Below the pieces are notes generated by a model. It ran no database searches. It saw only the letters and a program-made list of their open reading frames with translations, and was not told where the DNA came from. Made by a program: the position numbers and the translations under genes. Below, one piece after another: positions 48,068 through 62,275 of a stretch of 64,000 nt of DNA (positions are counted from its first letter, which is position 1; each line of letters starts with the position of its first letter). This stretch comes from Hyphomicrobiales bacterium (GTDB lineage: Bacteria > Pseudomonadota > Alphaproteobacteria > Rhizobiales > Beijerinckiaceae), in assembly GCA_026400535.1 (NCBI GenBank), contig JAPLOU010000052.1:180715-244714 (forward strand), read 5' to 3'.

Positions 48068-49939
48068 TCAGCCGTCGCCAAGCACGGTGCTGACCTCAAG
48101 CCACTCATCCTCCATGCGGGCGATCTTGCCATCGAGCGCGGCCCGGTCGGCGGAGAGTCGCCCGGCCTTCTCCGGCTCCTTGACGAAAATATCCGGACTT
48201 GCCAGCGCCTGATCGATCCGCTTGCGGAGGCTGTCGAGCTTCGCGATCTCGGCTTCGATCTCGCGCAGCCGCTTTTCGAGTTTGCCGCGCGCCGGCTTGC
48301 GCCCCTCCGGCCCGGCCGCGGCCTCCGCAGACCGCGGCCCAATTTGCCGCTCGCTGTTGCGGCGCGTGGTCTTTGCCGATCCTGCAAGGATGCGTGCGCG
48401 ATACTCGTCGAGATCGCCATCGAACGCCTTGACTGTACTGTTCTCGACCAGCCAGAGCCGATCCGCGCAGGCTTCAATCAGAAAGCGGTCGTGGCTGACC
48501 AGCATCACGGCTCCTGGATAGTCGTTGATCGCCTCCATCAGCGCCGCCCGGCTGTCGATGTCGAGATGGTTCGTCGGCTCGTCGAGGATGAGCAGGTGAG
48601 GGCCGCGGAATGTCGCAAGCCCCAGCATCAGCCGCGCCTTTTCGCCGCCTGACAACTTGTCGACCTTTGTATCGGCCTTCGAGGCTGGAAATCCCATCTG
48701 CGCCGCGCGGGCGCGGATCTTGGCTTCCGGCATTTCCGGCATGAGCGGCGCGATGTGCTGGACCGGGGTTTCGTTGAGCCTGAGTTCATCGACCTGATGC
48801 TGGGCGAAATAGGCCACCTCGATCTTGGAGGAGTGGCGGACCTCGCCCGACATCGGCGCGAGTTTGCTCGCCAGCAGCTTGCAGAAGGTCGACTTGCCGT
48901 TGCCGTTCTGCCCGAGCAGCGCGATCCGGTCATCCGGCTGGATCGACAGGTTCAAACGGTTGAGGATCGGCTTGTCGCCGTAGCCCACGGCGGCCTCGTC
49001 GAAGGTGTAGAGCGGCGGCGACATTTCCCGTTTCGGCTCGGGAAAGTGGAACGGCAGCACCTGACTGTCGACGATGGCCGAGATCGGGGCCAGCTTCTCC
49101 AGCCGTTTGACGCGCGACTGTGCCTGCTTTGCCTTCGAGGCCTTGGCCTTGAAGCGGTCCACGAAGGCCTGCAGATGCTTGCGCTCGGCTTCCTGTTTGT
49201 CCCTCATCTTGCCGACCAGCAGCATCTTCTCGGTGCGCTGCCGGTCGAAGGAGGAGTAGCCGCCGCGATAGAGCGTCAACTTGGCTTGATCAAGATGCAG
49301 GATGTGATCGACGCAGGTGTCGAGCAACTCGCGGTCATGGCTGATGACGAGGACCGTGTGAGGGTACTTCGCCAGATAGTCATAAAGCCAGAGCGTGCCC
49401 TCGAGGTCGAGATAGTTGGTGGGCTCGTCCAGCAGCAGCAGGTCCGGCTCGGTGAACAGAACCGCCGCCAGCGCCACGCGCATCCGCCAACCGCCCGAGA
49501 AGGACGAGCAGGGCCGCTTCTGGGTCTCCGCGTCGAAGCCGAGACCGTGAAGGATCGAGGCGGCGCGTGCTTCGGCCGAATAGGCACCGATGTCGACCAG
49601 CCGCATTTCGATGTCGGCACGGCGCATCGGGTCCTGCATTGTTTCGGCTTCCGCCAATAGCGCCTTGCGCTCGGTGTCGGCGGCCAGAACCACCGCGAGC
49701 AGGCTTTCGGGGCCGCCCGGTGCCTCCTGCGACACCCCGCCGATCCGCACATTCTTCGGCAGGCAGACACCGCCGCTCTCGGTGGACAGCTCGCCCATGA
49801 TGATACGGAACAGGGTGGTCTTGCCGGTGCCGTTGCGGCCGACAAGCCCGACCTTGGCGTTGGGCGGCAACGCGACGGAGGCATTCTCGATGAGAAGCCT
49901 TGGTCCGAGGCGATAGGTGAGGTCATTGAGATGGAGCAT
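48068..49939 (-). CDS. ABC-F family ATP-binding protein
   Basis: A soluble tandem ABC ATPase of 623 residues without membrane segments, of the Uup/YheS type that acts on ribosomes or in DNA metabolism. Both nucleotide sites are complete: GRNGTGKTT with SGGWRMRVALA and LLLLDEPTNYLD, then GQNGNGKST with LSGGEKARLML and LLILDEPTNHLD. The linker between domains is charged, and the C-terminal 80 residues are a coiled coil (EKRLREIEAEIAKLDSLRK). The substrate is unknown. Confidence 0.92.
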   Translation of the reverse strand: MLHLNDLTYRLGPRLLIENASVALPPNAKVGLVGRNGTGKTTLFRIIMGELSTESGGVCLPKNVRIGGVSQEAPGGPESLLAVVLAADTERKALLAEAETMQDPMRRADIEMRLVDIGAYSAEARAASILHGLGFDAETQKRPCSSFSGGWRMRVALAAVLFTEPDLLLLDEPTNYLDLEGTLWLYDYLAKYPHTVLVISHDRELLDTCVDHILHLDQAKLTLYRGGYSSFDRQRTEKMLLVGKMRDKQEAERKHLQAFVDRFKAKASKAKQAQSRVKRLEKLAPISAIVDSQVLPFHFPEPKREMSPPLYTFDEAAVGYGDKPILNRLNLSIQPDDRIALLGQNGNGKSTFCKLLASKLAPMSGEVRHSSKIEVAYFAQHQVDELRLNETPVQHIAPLMPEMPEAKIRARAAQMGFPASKADTKVDKLSGGEKARLMLGLATFRGPHLLILDEPTNHLDIDSRAALMEAINDYPGAVMLVSHDRFLIEACADRLWLVENSTVKAFDGDLDEYRARILAGSAKTTRRNSERQIGPRSAEAAAGPEGRKPARGKLEKRLREIEAEIAKLDSLRKRIDQALASPDIFVKEPEKAGRLSADRAALDGKIARMEDEWLEVSTVLGDG

Positions 49940-50109
49940 GCTCGGCTTGTTGCCGACTGTGTGGCAAAAAGCCAGACCGGACGACCACGCAGGGACACAA
50001 AACGGCTTTGCGTGAACTGCAAGGTCGCCGTTTGGCCCGCCTCGCGCTAACAGACTGCCATGCTCTACGACTTCGCCGCCGCCCTCGTCACGCTCCGTGT
50101 CAGGCTCGA
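49940..50109. other. Intergenic stretch upstream of the ABC-F gene
   Basis: About 170 bases between the ABC-F start and the IS remnant. It must carry the ABC-F promoter. A plus-strand frame beginning MLYDFAAALVTLRVRLDPPG at 50060 has coding-like composition at its start but soon runs into the IS remnant. It may be the 5' end of a gene disrupted by the insertion, but I do not recognise it. Confidence 0.3.
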
Positions 50110-50795
50110 CCCGCCCGGGCTCGCACCGATCTTCCGGCCGGTGACGCGAGGCATGTCCGTGTGCAGCCCAAAGCGACCGCGCTGCGCGCCTGTGTCATCG
50201 CGTTCGGGTTGCGGGCGTTCTTTGCCTTGGCCGGTGACCATTTGCTGCGCGTGCCTTGCGTTGCGCTGACGGATTTTTTGTCTGGCACCACATCGGTGAA
50301 GGCGATGCCGAGCGCGTTGCTTTGCCTCCTGCGGTCGCCGGTGATGCGGTGGCCACGCGGTCGAAGCGGTCGAGTTTCTTGATGTCGCGATGGTTCATCG
50401 CGCCGGGTTTATTCCGCTCTTAGCGCACCGCCTTCGGCGTTTGATCGACATTTTCATGCGGCTAAGACGCGCTGCTTTGAGGACGCGCCTGACGGTGGCG
50501 GGAGACACGCCGACGATCCTGGGGATCTCCTTGCTGGGCATCTGATCCCACGCAGCGCTACAATCTCGTCCAGAGCGGTCTTTGGCGTCGGGCGGCGCAA
50601 ACTGTGCGGTCGGGAGGAGCGATCCGATCGGCCTGTCGTGCCTTCGGCGTCAACCCGCGCCATCCATGTGCGCACGGTCCGCGGGCAGACGGCTGCAGTT
50701 GGCACCGCCGCCGACAGCCGCTCCTCGCCCATGACGCGGCGAACGATCGCCTGTCGACCAAACGGCGTCAGTCGCGCATTCTTGTCAACGTTCAT
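50110..50795 (-). pseudogene. Degraded IS481-type transposase
   Basis: The minus strand encodes a broken IS481-family transposase. From ATG 50795 it reads MNVDKNARLTPFGRQ, then an HTH-like region and DRSSRPH, as in intact IS481 proteins. Past about 50560 the frame shifts. Further downstream other frames give DIKKLDRFDR (about 50380) and GHRITGDRRRQSNALG-IAFTDVVPDKK (about 50340-50270). The block that normally holds the first catalytic aspartate (HVAIDD) is missing, and the rest is not readable. It cannot make an active enzyme. Terminal repeats are not clearly identifiable, so the left limit is approximate. Confidence 0.75.
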
Positions 50796-50871
50796 CCAGG
50801 TTCTCCTGACGTTGCGCGTGTGTCGCAACATCAGTCTGCGGCGGTAGACCCGGCCTTTTGAAAGCCCAAAG

Positions 50872-51996
50872 CTAGAGCGTTGACAGCAGACGCCGCATCA
50901 GTTCGCGGCGCGGCGCAATCGAGGAAATCAAACCGTACTCCTCGAGCGTATGCGCGCCGTCGCCATCAATCCCAAGACCGTCAAGCGTTGGCACATTCAA
51001 CGCCGCCGTGAAGTTCCCGTCCGAGCCGCCGCCGGTCATGGGGCAGTCTTGAAGCGTGAAGCCGATGTCGCTGGCGAGCCGCACCGCATGGTCAAACAGC
51101 GCCGCGACGTCCTTGGACTTCTCATAAGGCGGCCGGTTCATGCCGCCGAAGACCTTCAGCTTCACATCGGGATCGTGCGAGGTCAGACCCAGCAACTGGG
51201 CCTCAAGGGCTGATCCGTCCGTGACGGTCCGGATCCGGAGATCGATGGTGAACCAGGCGTGCTGCGGAATGACATTGGGCGCCGTGCCGCCATTGATCAG
51301 TGCCACGGTCGCGGTGATGCCGCGATCGTAGTCCGTCAGGGCTTCGATCGCGAGGATCTGCCGTGCAGCTTCGCGGATTGCACTTCGGCCATCGGCGTGG
51401 CGCGAACCGGAGTGCGCTGGCCTGCCTTCTATGGTGACCTCGAAACGACCGACACCCTTGCGGGCTGTTACGATCTTGCCGCCCTCGCGCGCCGGTTCAG
51501 TCACGAGAACATGGCTTGCCGCACGGGCAAGGTCCTCGATGATGCCCCGTGTGGTCGGGCTTCCGATCTCCTCATCGGGCGTGAACAGAAACCGAAGCGG
51601 CCGTTGCCCGGCGCCGGCGCGGGCCGCATCCTTGAAGGCCTGCAACGCCAGCCACGCACCGCCCTTCATGTCATAGACGCCCGGACCATAGAGCCGGTCG
51701 CCTTCGATCCGGACCTTGAGGTTCTGTGAACTGGTGCCGACCGGATGGACCGTATCCAGATGCGACATCACAAGGATGCCCGGCTTGTCTGCGGCGAGCC
51801 CGGCGCTCAGCACGAGCGTGTCGCCCAGACCGTCGCGCCCCGCGATGCGCTCGACATGGACCGGCTCGCCGGCCATTTCGGCCTCGACCAGATCCATCAT
51901 CGCGTTCACGCCAGCGATGTGCCGGGTCGGGCTTTCCAGCGCGACCCAATCAATCAGGGGCTGCAGCGTCGCCTGGGAGTTCGGGGAGTTTACCAC
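50872..51996 (-). CDS. M20 family metallopeptidase (carboxypeptidase G2-like)
   Basis: A zinc peptidase of family M20/ArgE-DapE-CPG2. The first metal ligand is in VMSHLDTVHP, the bridging aspartate in GVYDMKGG, the catalytic glutamate pair in TPDEEIGSP, and the C-terminal histidine in GDGAHTLEEYG. GTG 51996 (MVNSPNSQATLQP) is chosen: it follows the ssb stop by 16 bases and has AAGGA just before it, whereas the frame to 52131 overlaps ssb. Length is 374 residues. The natural substrate (folate-type glutamate, peptide or amidated compound) is not decidable. Confidence 0.88.
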   Translation of the reverse strand: MVNSPNSQATLQPLIDWVALESPTRHIAGVNAMMDLVEAEMAGEPVHVERIAGRDGLGDTLVLSAGLAADKPGILVMSHLDTVHPVGTSSQNLKVRIEGDRLYGPGVYDMKGGAWLALQAFKDAARAGAGQRPLRFLFTPDEEIGSPTTRGIIEDLARAASHVLVTEPAREGGKIVTARKGVGRFEVTIEGRPAHSGSRHADGRSAIREAARQILAIEALTDYDRGITATVALINGGTAPNVIPQHAWFTIDLRIRTVTDGSALEAQLLGLTSHDPDVKLKVFGGMNRPPYEKSKDVAALFDHAVRLASDIGFTLQDCPMTGGGSDGNFTAALNVPTLDGLGIDGDGAHTLEEYGLISSIAPRRELMRRLLSTL

Positions 51997-52012
51997 TGTC
52001 CTTGACCCGCTC

Positions 52013-52519
52013 TCAGAACGGGATGTCGTCGTCGATGTTCGCAGCGCGCCCTGCAGGGGCCGCGGGACGTCTTTCCATCGGGCTGGCGCGGCCGAATTGG
52101 CTCCCGCCGGAACGGTCCTCGACCATCCCACCGCCTGCGCCCACCTCGCCGCCGTCGCCGCGCCCGCGGCTGTCGAGCAAGGTCAATTCACCCCGGAAAC
52201 GCTGCAGCACCACTTCTGTCCGGCGACGCTTCTGGCCCGACTGCTGGTCGTCCCACTCGCGGGTCTGCAACTGGCCCTCAATGTAGACCTTGCTGCCCTT
52301 GCGCAGATAGCTCTCCGCGACCTTGGCGAGGTTTTCGTTGAAAATGACCACATCATGCCATTCGGTCTTGTCCTTGCGCTCGCCGGTTGCCTTGTCGCGC
52401 CAGCTTTCCGTCGTGGCGAGCGAAAAATTGACCACGGCGTCGCCGGACGGCATGCGGCGGACTTCCGGGTCCTTGCCGAGGTTTCCGATGAGGATGACCT
52501 TGTTGACGCTGCCGGACAT
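52013..52519 (-). CDS. ssb: Single-stranded DNA-binding protein
   Basis: A homotetrameric OB-fold protein that coats single-stranded DNA. ATG 52519 ([18 protein letters not shown]) has AGGAG 8 bases upstream. The OB fold covers about 1-112. The C-terminal tail is disordered, Gly/Arg/Pro-rich, and ends in the acidic tip DDDIPF that recruits partners such as HolC. Length is 168 residues. It is divergent from uvrA, with a shared SOS box in the gap. Confidence 0.97.
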   Translation of the reverse strand: MSGSVNKVILIGNLGKDPEVRRMPSGDAVVNFSLATTESWRDKATGERKDKTEWHDVVIFNENLAKVAESYLRKGSKVYIEGQLQTREWDDQQSGQKRRRTEVVLQRFRGELTLLDSRGRGDGGEVGAGGGMVEDRSGGSQFGRASPMERRPAAPAGRAANIDDDIPF

Positions 52520-52599
52520 GACCCAAACTCCTGATAGTGCAGCCACGCTGCGGTCTCTTTACGCCCCACTTAAAGGAAGACGCTTGCCAAAATCAAGAT

Positions 52600-52614
52600 G
52601 TTCTTGATCTGTTC
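52600..52614. promoter_or_regulatory. LexA (SOS) box between ssb and uvrA
   Basis: GTTC at 52600-52603 and GTTC at 52611-52614 are separated by exactly 7 bases. This is the alphaproteobacterial LexA operator GTTC-N7-GTTC, and its place between two classical SOS genes supports it. It lies 81 bases from the ssb start and 186 bases from the uvrA start. The remaining gap (52520-52799) shows no gene. Confidence 0.85.
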
Positions 52615-52799
52615 CATGCAATCGGTTGGGGAGAATTGAGTCGGCATGTCGACTTTGCATCCAGGACGATCCGCCCAGAGCAGGCGCGCCATGGCGCTCT
52701 GCGCTATCATGTCGCCGTTGATAACTGGCCACAGGATGATTGAACCGCGCTTGCCTGTGATATCCGTCAGCTTTCTGACAAGGACCGACAGAGCATCCT

Positions 52800-55736
<2,937 letters not shown>

Positions 55737-55741
55737 GCGTC

Positions 55742-56590
55742 ATGCGGGTCATATCGGTCATTGACCAGATCAGTCAGGGTGGCTTCCGCCACAAGGCCAA
55801 CGAGGACCGCGTTGGCATTGGCGGCTGCCATGCCTGGGTTATCGACGGCGCGACCGGCCTTGGAGAGCCCTTTATGGGCGCGGGCAGCGACGCCGCCTGG
55901 CTGGCCCAGCGCGCCCACGAGGCCCTGACCCGGCATGCCGCCCTCACGCGACCGGACGACTTGATGGCTGCGCTGGCCGACGATCTGGTCGGTTGTTTTG
56001 AGGCGGAGCGGACGCGCCCCCTGGCAGAGGCCTGGGAGCTGCCCTGCGGGGCCTTCATGCTGGCGACGGCCGACGAGGGCGTCATCACGATTACATGGTC
56101 GGGCGATTGCCGGGCGCTGGTCCAGCCAGCCGGTGGGCCCGTGAGCGCCTTCGGCGCGAGTCCGGTCAGCGAAGAGGCGGAAGCGGCGTTGGTGGCCCAG
56201 GTCGGCGCTGCGGGGGATCCCGCAGAGCGTTTCCGGGAGCCCGGAGCGCTGGTGCAGCTCCGAGCCATGCGCGCGCTCGCGCTCGCCGCAGGCAATGCCC
56301 GGATTCTGGCACCTGATCCCGGCTTTGTCCGCCATCTGGCGCAGGCAGCGGTGGTCGCGTCCGAAGCCGACGTGTTGCTCATGACGGACGGCTTCGCCGC
56401 CGCCGAGCTGCGTTATGGCGTGTATGCGTCGCCGCAGGCGCTGATGGCTGCCGCGCGTCGCGATGGCCTTGCCGAGATCGTCCAGCAACTACGCCGATTC
56501 GAGCGCGAAACTGATCCGGACGGCAAGCTCAAGCCGCGCTGGAAGCGCTGTGACGACGCAACAGCGATCTGGCTGAAAATCAGCAATTAA
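55742..56590 (+). CDS. PP2C-type protein phosphatase
   Basis: A protein of 282 residues resembling metal-dependent PP2C/PPM serine-threonine phosphatases. The metal-binding aspartates occur in order: KANEDRVGI, VIDGATGLG, SGDCRALVQ, LLMTDGFAA and CDDATAIWL. All are conserved, so activity is likely. There is no receiver, PAS or membrane segment. ATG 55742 is 6 bases after the uvrA stop, and TTG 55733 overlapping it is an alternative, so it is in the uvrA operon. The target is unknown. This gene is not usual between uvrA and gyrA. Confidence 0.82.
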   Translation: MRVISVIDQISQGGFRHKANEDRVGIGGCHAWVIDGATGLGEPFMGAGSDAAWLAQRAHEALTRHAALTRPDDLMAALADDLVGCFEAERTRPLAEAWELPCGAFMLATADEGVITITWSGDCRALVQPAGGPVSAFGASPVSEEAEAALVAQVGAAGDPAERFREPGALVQLRAMRALALAAGNARILAPDPGFVRHLAQAAVVASEADVLLMTDGFAAAELRYGVYASPQALMAAARRDGLAEIVQQLRRFERETDPDGKLKPRWKRCDDATAIWLKISN

Positions 56591-56702
56591 GCGTTTGATT
56601 TTCAAGTCATAAATAGGTCGTGGACGGCTGCGTGTTTTGCTGGCTTCGTGACCCTGAATCATCTAGACCCGATGCCATTGGATTTGCAGACGGAACCTGT
56701 CA

Positions 56703-59453
<2,751 letters not shown>

Positions 59454-59606
59454 GTTCATGCGTGTAAAGGACATTCAATTTTTGGAAGTGATGACGTGTT
59501 GACGTTGCATCGGGTACACAGATGTAACCATGGACGCGCGCAGTATGGCTTCTTGGCTCTGCGTCGTGGCGCTTCATGCCGGAACCGTCATGGCCTAGGA
59601 TGGTCC

Positions 59607-60104
59607 TCAGCGTTGGACGCTTACGGCCTCATCCGGTTGGGCGACCTGCTCCATGTTCCGCTGGCCATTGGCCGGAAGCCAGCCATCGGTGAACGCCTCG
59701 CCGACACTCTTGATCGTTCTAGCATCGTTGGCCGGCTCAAGCACTGCCATGGAGCCATGGAACAGGACGTTGGCGCTCGGATCGGAACCCGCCCCCTTGA
59801 TGAAGACGTAATTGCCCTCCGGCTTGGCCTTGAGGACCTCGCGCACCATCATCCGGCCGATATCGCTGTTGTCGAAGGTCAGGTAGAAGGTCTGTGGAAT
59901 CTCGATTAGGCGGCCATAGCCCACCACCGCGACGCCCGGGTTGATCGCTTTCTTGATGATGGCCTCACCGATCTTCCAGCGTTCTTCCTGAAGATTGGAC
60001 CAGATCAGGCCGATCACCTTGGGCTTCGCCTGCGCGAATGCTGACGGTGAAGCCGTGAGGCCGGCGGCAAGGGCGCCGACGAGGACCAGGCCGTGACGGT
60101 TCAT
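59607..60104 (-). pseudogene. Remnant of a XylF-type sugar-binding protein
   Basis: A 165-codon frame that is a damaged periplasmic sugar-binding protein of the D-xylose (XylF) type. From ATG 60104 there is a signal peptide (MNRHGLVLVGALAAG to AFAQA), then GLIWSNLQEERWKIGEAI. About 50 residues normally present between the KKA helix and VVGYGRLIE are missing. After FYLTFDNSDIGRMM, GNYVFIKGAGSDP and EAFTDGWLPANGQRNME the family sequence stops and a short unrelated tail follows. Intact homologues are about 330-370 residues. No xylG or xylH partner is nearby, so it is not functional as a transporter. Confidence 0.75.
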
Positions 60105-60331
60105 GATTTGTCTTTTCGCTTTTGTGTTCTTTCTCGACCACCGGAAACGTGTCCAGCAGGGCTGCACGGTGCTTCCTGGACCAGGTGACGAGACGGGATT
60201 GGGCGTTCTGGGTCAACCGGGACTGTCGCGTTCCTCGGCCTCTCACAACGCCAAGAGCTCTCGCCGGATCAGCAGCCATTGGAGGAGCACCGTTCCGGAC
60301 GTTGCTGGGATCCAGCGCGCACCCTTGAGAA

Positions 60332-61048
60332 GTGCAAAACATCGCTTTAGGAAGGCGCTCTGTTCCGGATGCACCAGTGCCGCACGACCTCATCATCTAT
60401 GACTGTGACGGCACACTGATCGACACCGAGACGATCTACGCCGAAGTCAATCTGAAGGCCTATCACGCGATCGGGCTGACCCACTGGACGCTCGACTCCT
60501 ATGTGGACGCCATGGTCGGGATTCCGGTGACGGAAGGCCGGAAGATCCTCGAACGCGAATATGGCGGGCCGTTGCCACCGGAGTTTGAAAGCGGCATCGA
60601 GCGCGAGGCCCTGCTGCGTTTCTCGCATAAACTCCCGACCTTGCCCGGCGTGCGCGAGGCCGTGAGCCTGGTAGACGGCACCCGCTGCGTGGCGTCGTCA
60701 ACCAGCCTGGTACCGCTCAAGCGCAATCTGACGACAGCGGGGCTGATCGATCTGTTCGATCCCCACGTGTTTTCAGCCAGTCAGGTCTCGCGCGGCAAGC
60801 CGCATCCGGACGTGTTCCTTTTCGCGGCGGAGCAGATGGGCGTCAGGCCAGAGCGCTGCCTTGTGATCGAGGATTCTGTGCCCGGCGTGGTGGCTGCCCG
60901 GGCCGCTGGCATGCCGGTTGTGGGCTTCACCGGCGTCGCCCACGACAAGGCGCGCATCGCCCGTCGCCTCACCGAGGCCGGAGCGATGGCTGTCATCGAT
61001 CACATGGACGAGTGGCCCGCCATGGTGATGGCGCTGAGGCGGCCCTGA
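60332..61048 (+). CDS. HAD-family hydrolase (phosphoglycolate phosphatase/beta-phosphoglucomutase type)
   Basis: A 238-residue haloacid dehalogenase-like phosphatase with a C1 cap. Motif I is YDCDGTLIDTE with the nucleophile and acid/base aspartates, motif II is the SSTS region, motif III the lysine in RGKPHPDVF, and motif IV VIEDSVPGVVAA. All catalytic residues are intact. The start is uncertain: GTG 60332 gives a 17-residue leader and GTG 60377 a shorter form. The substrate could be a sugar phosphate. It stands alone between two degraded genes. Confidence 0.85.
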   Translation: MQNIALGRRSVPDAPVPHDLIIYDCDGTLIDTETIYAEVNLKAYHAIGLTHWTLDSYVDAMVGIPVTEGRKILEREYGGPLPPEFESGIEREALLRFSHKLPTLPGVREAVSLVDGTRCVASSTSLVPLKRNLTTAGLIDLFDPHVFSASQVSRGKPHPDVFLFAAEQMGVRPERCLVIEDSVPGVVAARAAGMPVVGFTGVAHDKARIARRLTEAGAMAVIDHMDEWPAMVMALRRP

Positions 61049-61672
61049 CGCGTCGGCGAGGCGTTCAGAGCGCGGGTTCGATGACCCGGCAGCCTGAACC
61101 CTTGCGGCGGCAAGCATTGAGCGTGCGATTCTGGACTCCGACAAGGTTTGATGCGTATCAAAAATGACCCGAGGCCTCCGCCGGAGGTGACTGTAGATGC
61201 TTTCGGGCCACGCCCGGCGCGATGGCCGGAGTAGACGGGCTGAAAGGCCCAGCTGAGCAGCTGGCCTCCGCCCACCGGTCGAGACCGACAGGCTCCATCG
61301 CGGCAAGTGCGGCGAGTGCAGGCCCGAGTAGACAGGGCAACAGAGATTTTCCGATCACGATTTGGCTCTGTACAGCAAGATCTTGCGCTGTAACGCTGCA
61401 AGCTGAGAACAAGCTGGCAGGGGAGCAAACTCCTGCCGATCAATGCCCGGGCTCTGCCGCGATGAGCCCGTGCGCGATCGGTGCTGCCTGGGTGATTGGC
61501 CGGCCGTCCGCTTGAACAGGCGGTCCAGATGCGCCTGATCGAGAAAGCCGCACGGCGCGCCGCGCCGATAAGGTGTCTCATGCGTTGATGGGACGATGGC
61601 AGGCGGCTGTGTCCTGGAACAATGGGCCGACGCCACTTCCAATCCGGTCGCCTGCGCGCTAACGCTTGTCTC
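61049..61672. other. Non-coding, degraded region between HAD gene and coaD
   Basis: About 620 bases with no intact gene. It contains a short AraC-like remnant on the minus strand (61480-61590) and a G/C palindrome CCTCCGCCGGAGG around 61175. The rest shows no ORF with a credible start, and no rRNA or tRNA. The coaD promoter probably lies in its last 80 bases. It is best explained as decaying acquired DNA. Confidence 0.5.
61480..61590 (-). pseudogene. Fragment of an AraC-family regulator HTH domain
   Basis: On the minus strand about 30 residues read CGFLDQAHLDRLFKRT then GQSPRQHR. This is the second helix-turn-helix and C-terminal segment of AraC-type regulators (consensus GFxDQxHLxRxFKRxxGxTPxxYR). 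Sequence before and after does not continue the family, so only a fragment is left. The assignment rests on one motif and could be wrong. Confidence 0.45.
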
Positions 61673-62173
61673 ATGACACGCACAGCGCTTTACACCGGTT
61701 CGTTTGATCCCGTCACAAACGGTCATGTCGATGTGGTCAGGCAGGCATGCCGGATGGTCGATCGTCTCGTGGTGGCCATCGGGGTTCATCCTGGCAAGGC
61801 GCCGCTGTTCGGCGCCGAGGAACGGGCCGAGATGCTGCGCGAGGTCTGCGGGCCGGTCGCGCGCGTCGAACAGGCTGTCTTCGAGGTCGTGACCTTCGAC
61901 GACCTCGCCGTGAATGCCGCCCACAGGGCTGGGGCCACGATGATGATCCGTGGGCTTCGCGACGGCACCGACCTTGACTACGAAATGCAGATGGCGGGCA
62001 TGAACGGTGCAATGTCGCCTGATCTGCTCACGGTGTTCCTGCCGGCGTCGCCACGGGTTCGCCCGGTGACGGCGACGCTGGTCCGCCAGATCGCGGCCAT
62101 GGGCGGGGACATCTCGCAGTTCGTTCCTGAGGCGGTCGCGCTGCGGCTGACGCAACGGTTTTCGAAGCCGTAG
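61673..62173 (+). CDS. coaD: Phosphopantetheine adenylyltransferase
   Basis: Catalyses the fourth step of coenzyme A synthesis, joining AMP to 4'-phosphopantetheine. ATG 61673 gives [20 protein letters not shown] with the nucleotidyltransferase TxGH motif; the frame extends upstream to 61622 with no family support. [18 protein letters not shown] and [16 protein letters not shown] are further marks. Length is 166 residues. In relatives coaD is usually followed by the two cyclophilin genes and queA, which here lie about 42 kb upstream. Confidence 0.95.
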   Translation: MTRTALYTGSFDPVTNGHVDVVRQACRMVDRLVVAIGVHPGKAPLFGAEERAEMLREVCGPVARVEQAVFEVVTFDDLAVNAAHRAGATMMIRGLRDGTDLDYEMQMAGMNGAMSPDLLTVFLPASPRVRPVTATLVRQIAAMGGDISQFVPEAVALRLTQRFSKP

Positions 62174-62275
62174 CAATCCAAGCTTGCATTTTTGGCCTGT
62201 GAATGGTGTCAGTCGCTGGGTCGTGAGCGGATCCGACTCGCGTCTCCGCCATGCCGCGCTGCAAACAGGGTTCCC

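Noticed and set aside
50008..50382. Plus-strand ORFs over the IS remnant
   Set aside because: They are shadows of the minus-strand transposase remains; only the first 30 residues from 50060 look coding-like, with no recognised family.
61073..61088. tRNA T-arm-like sequence CGGGTTCGATGACCCG
   Set aside because: The loop is 6 bases instead of 7, and there is no acceptor, D or anticodon arm around it.
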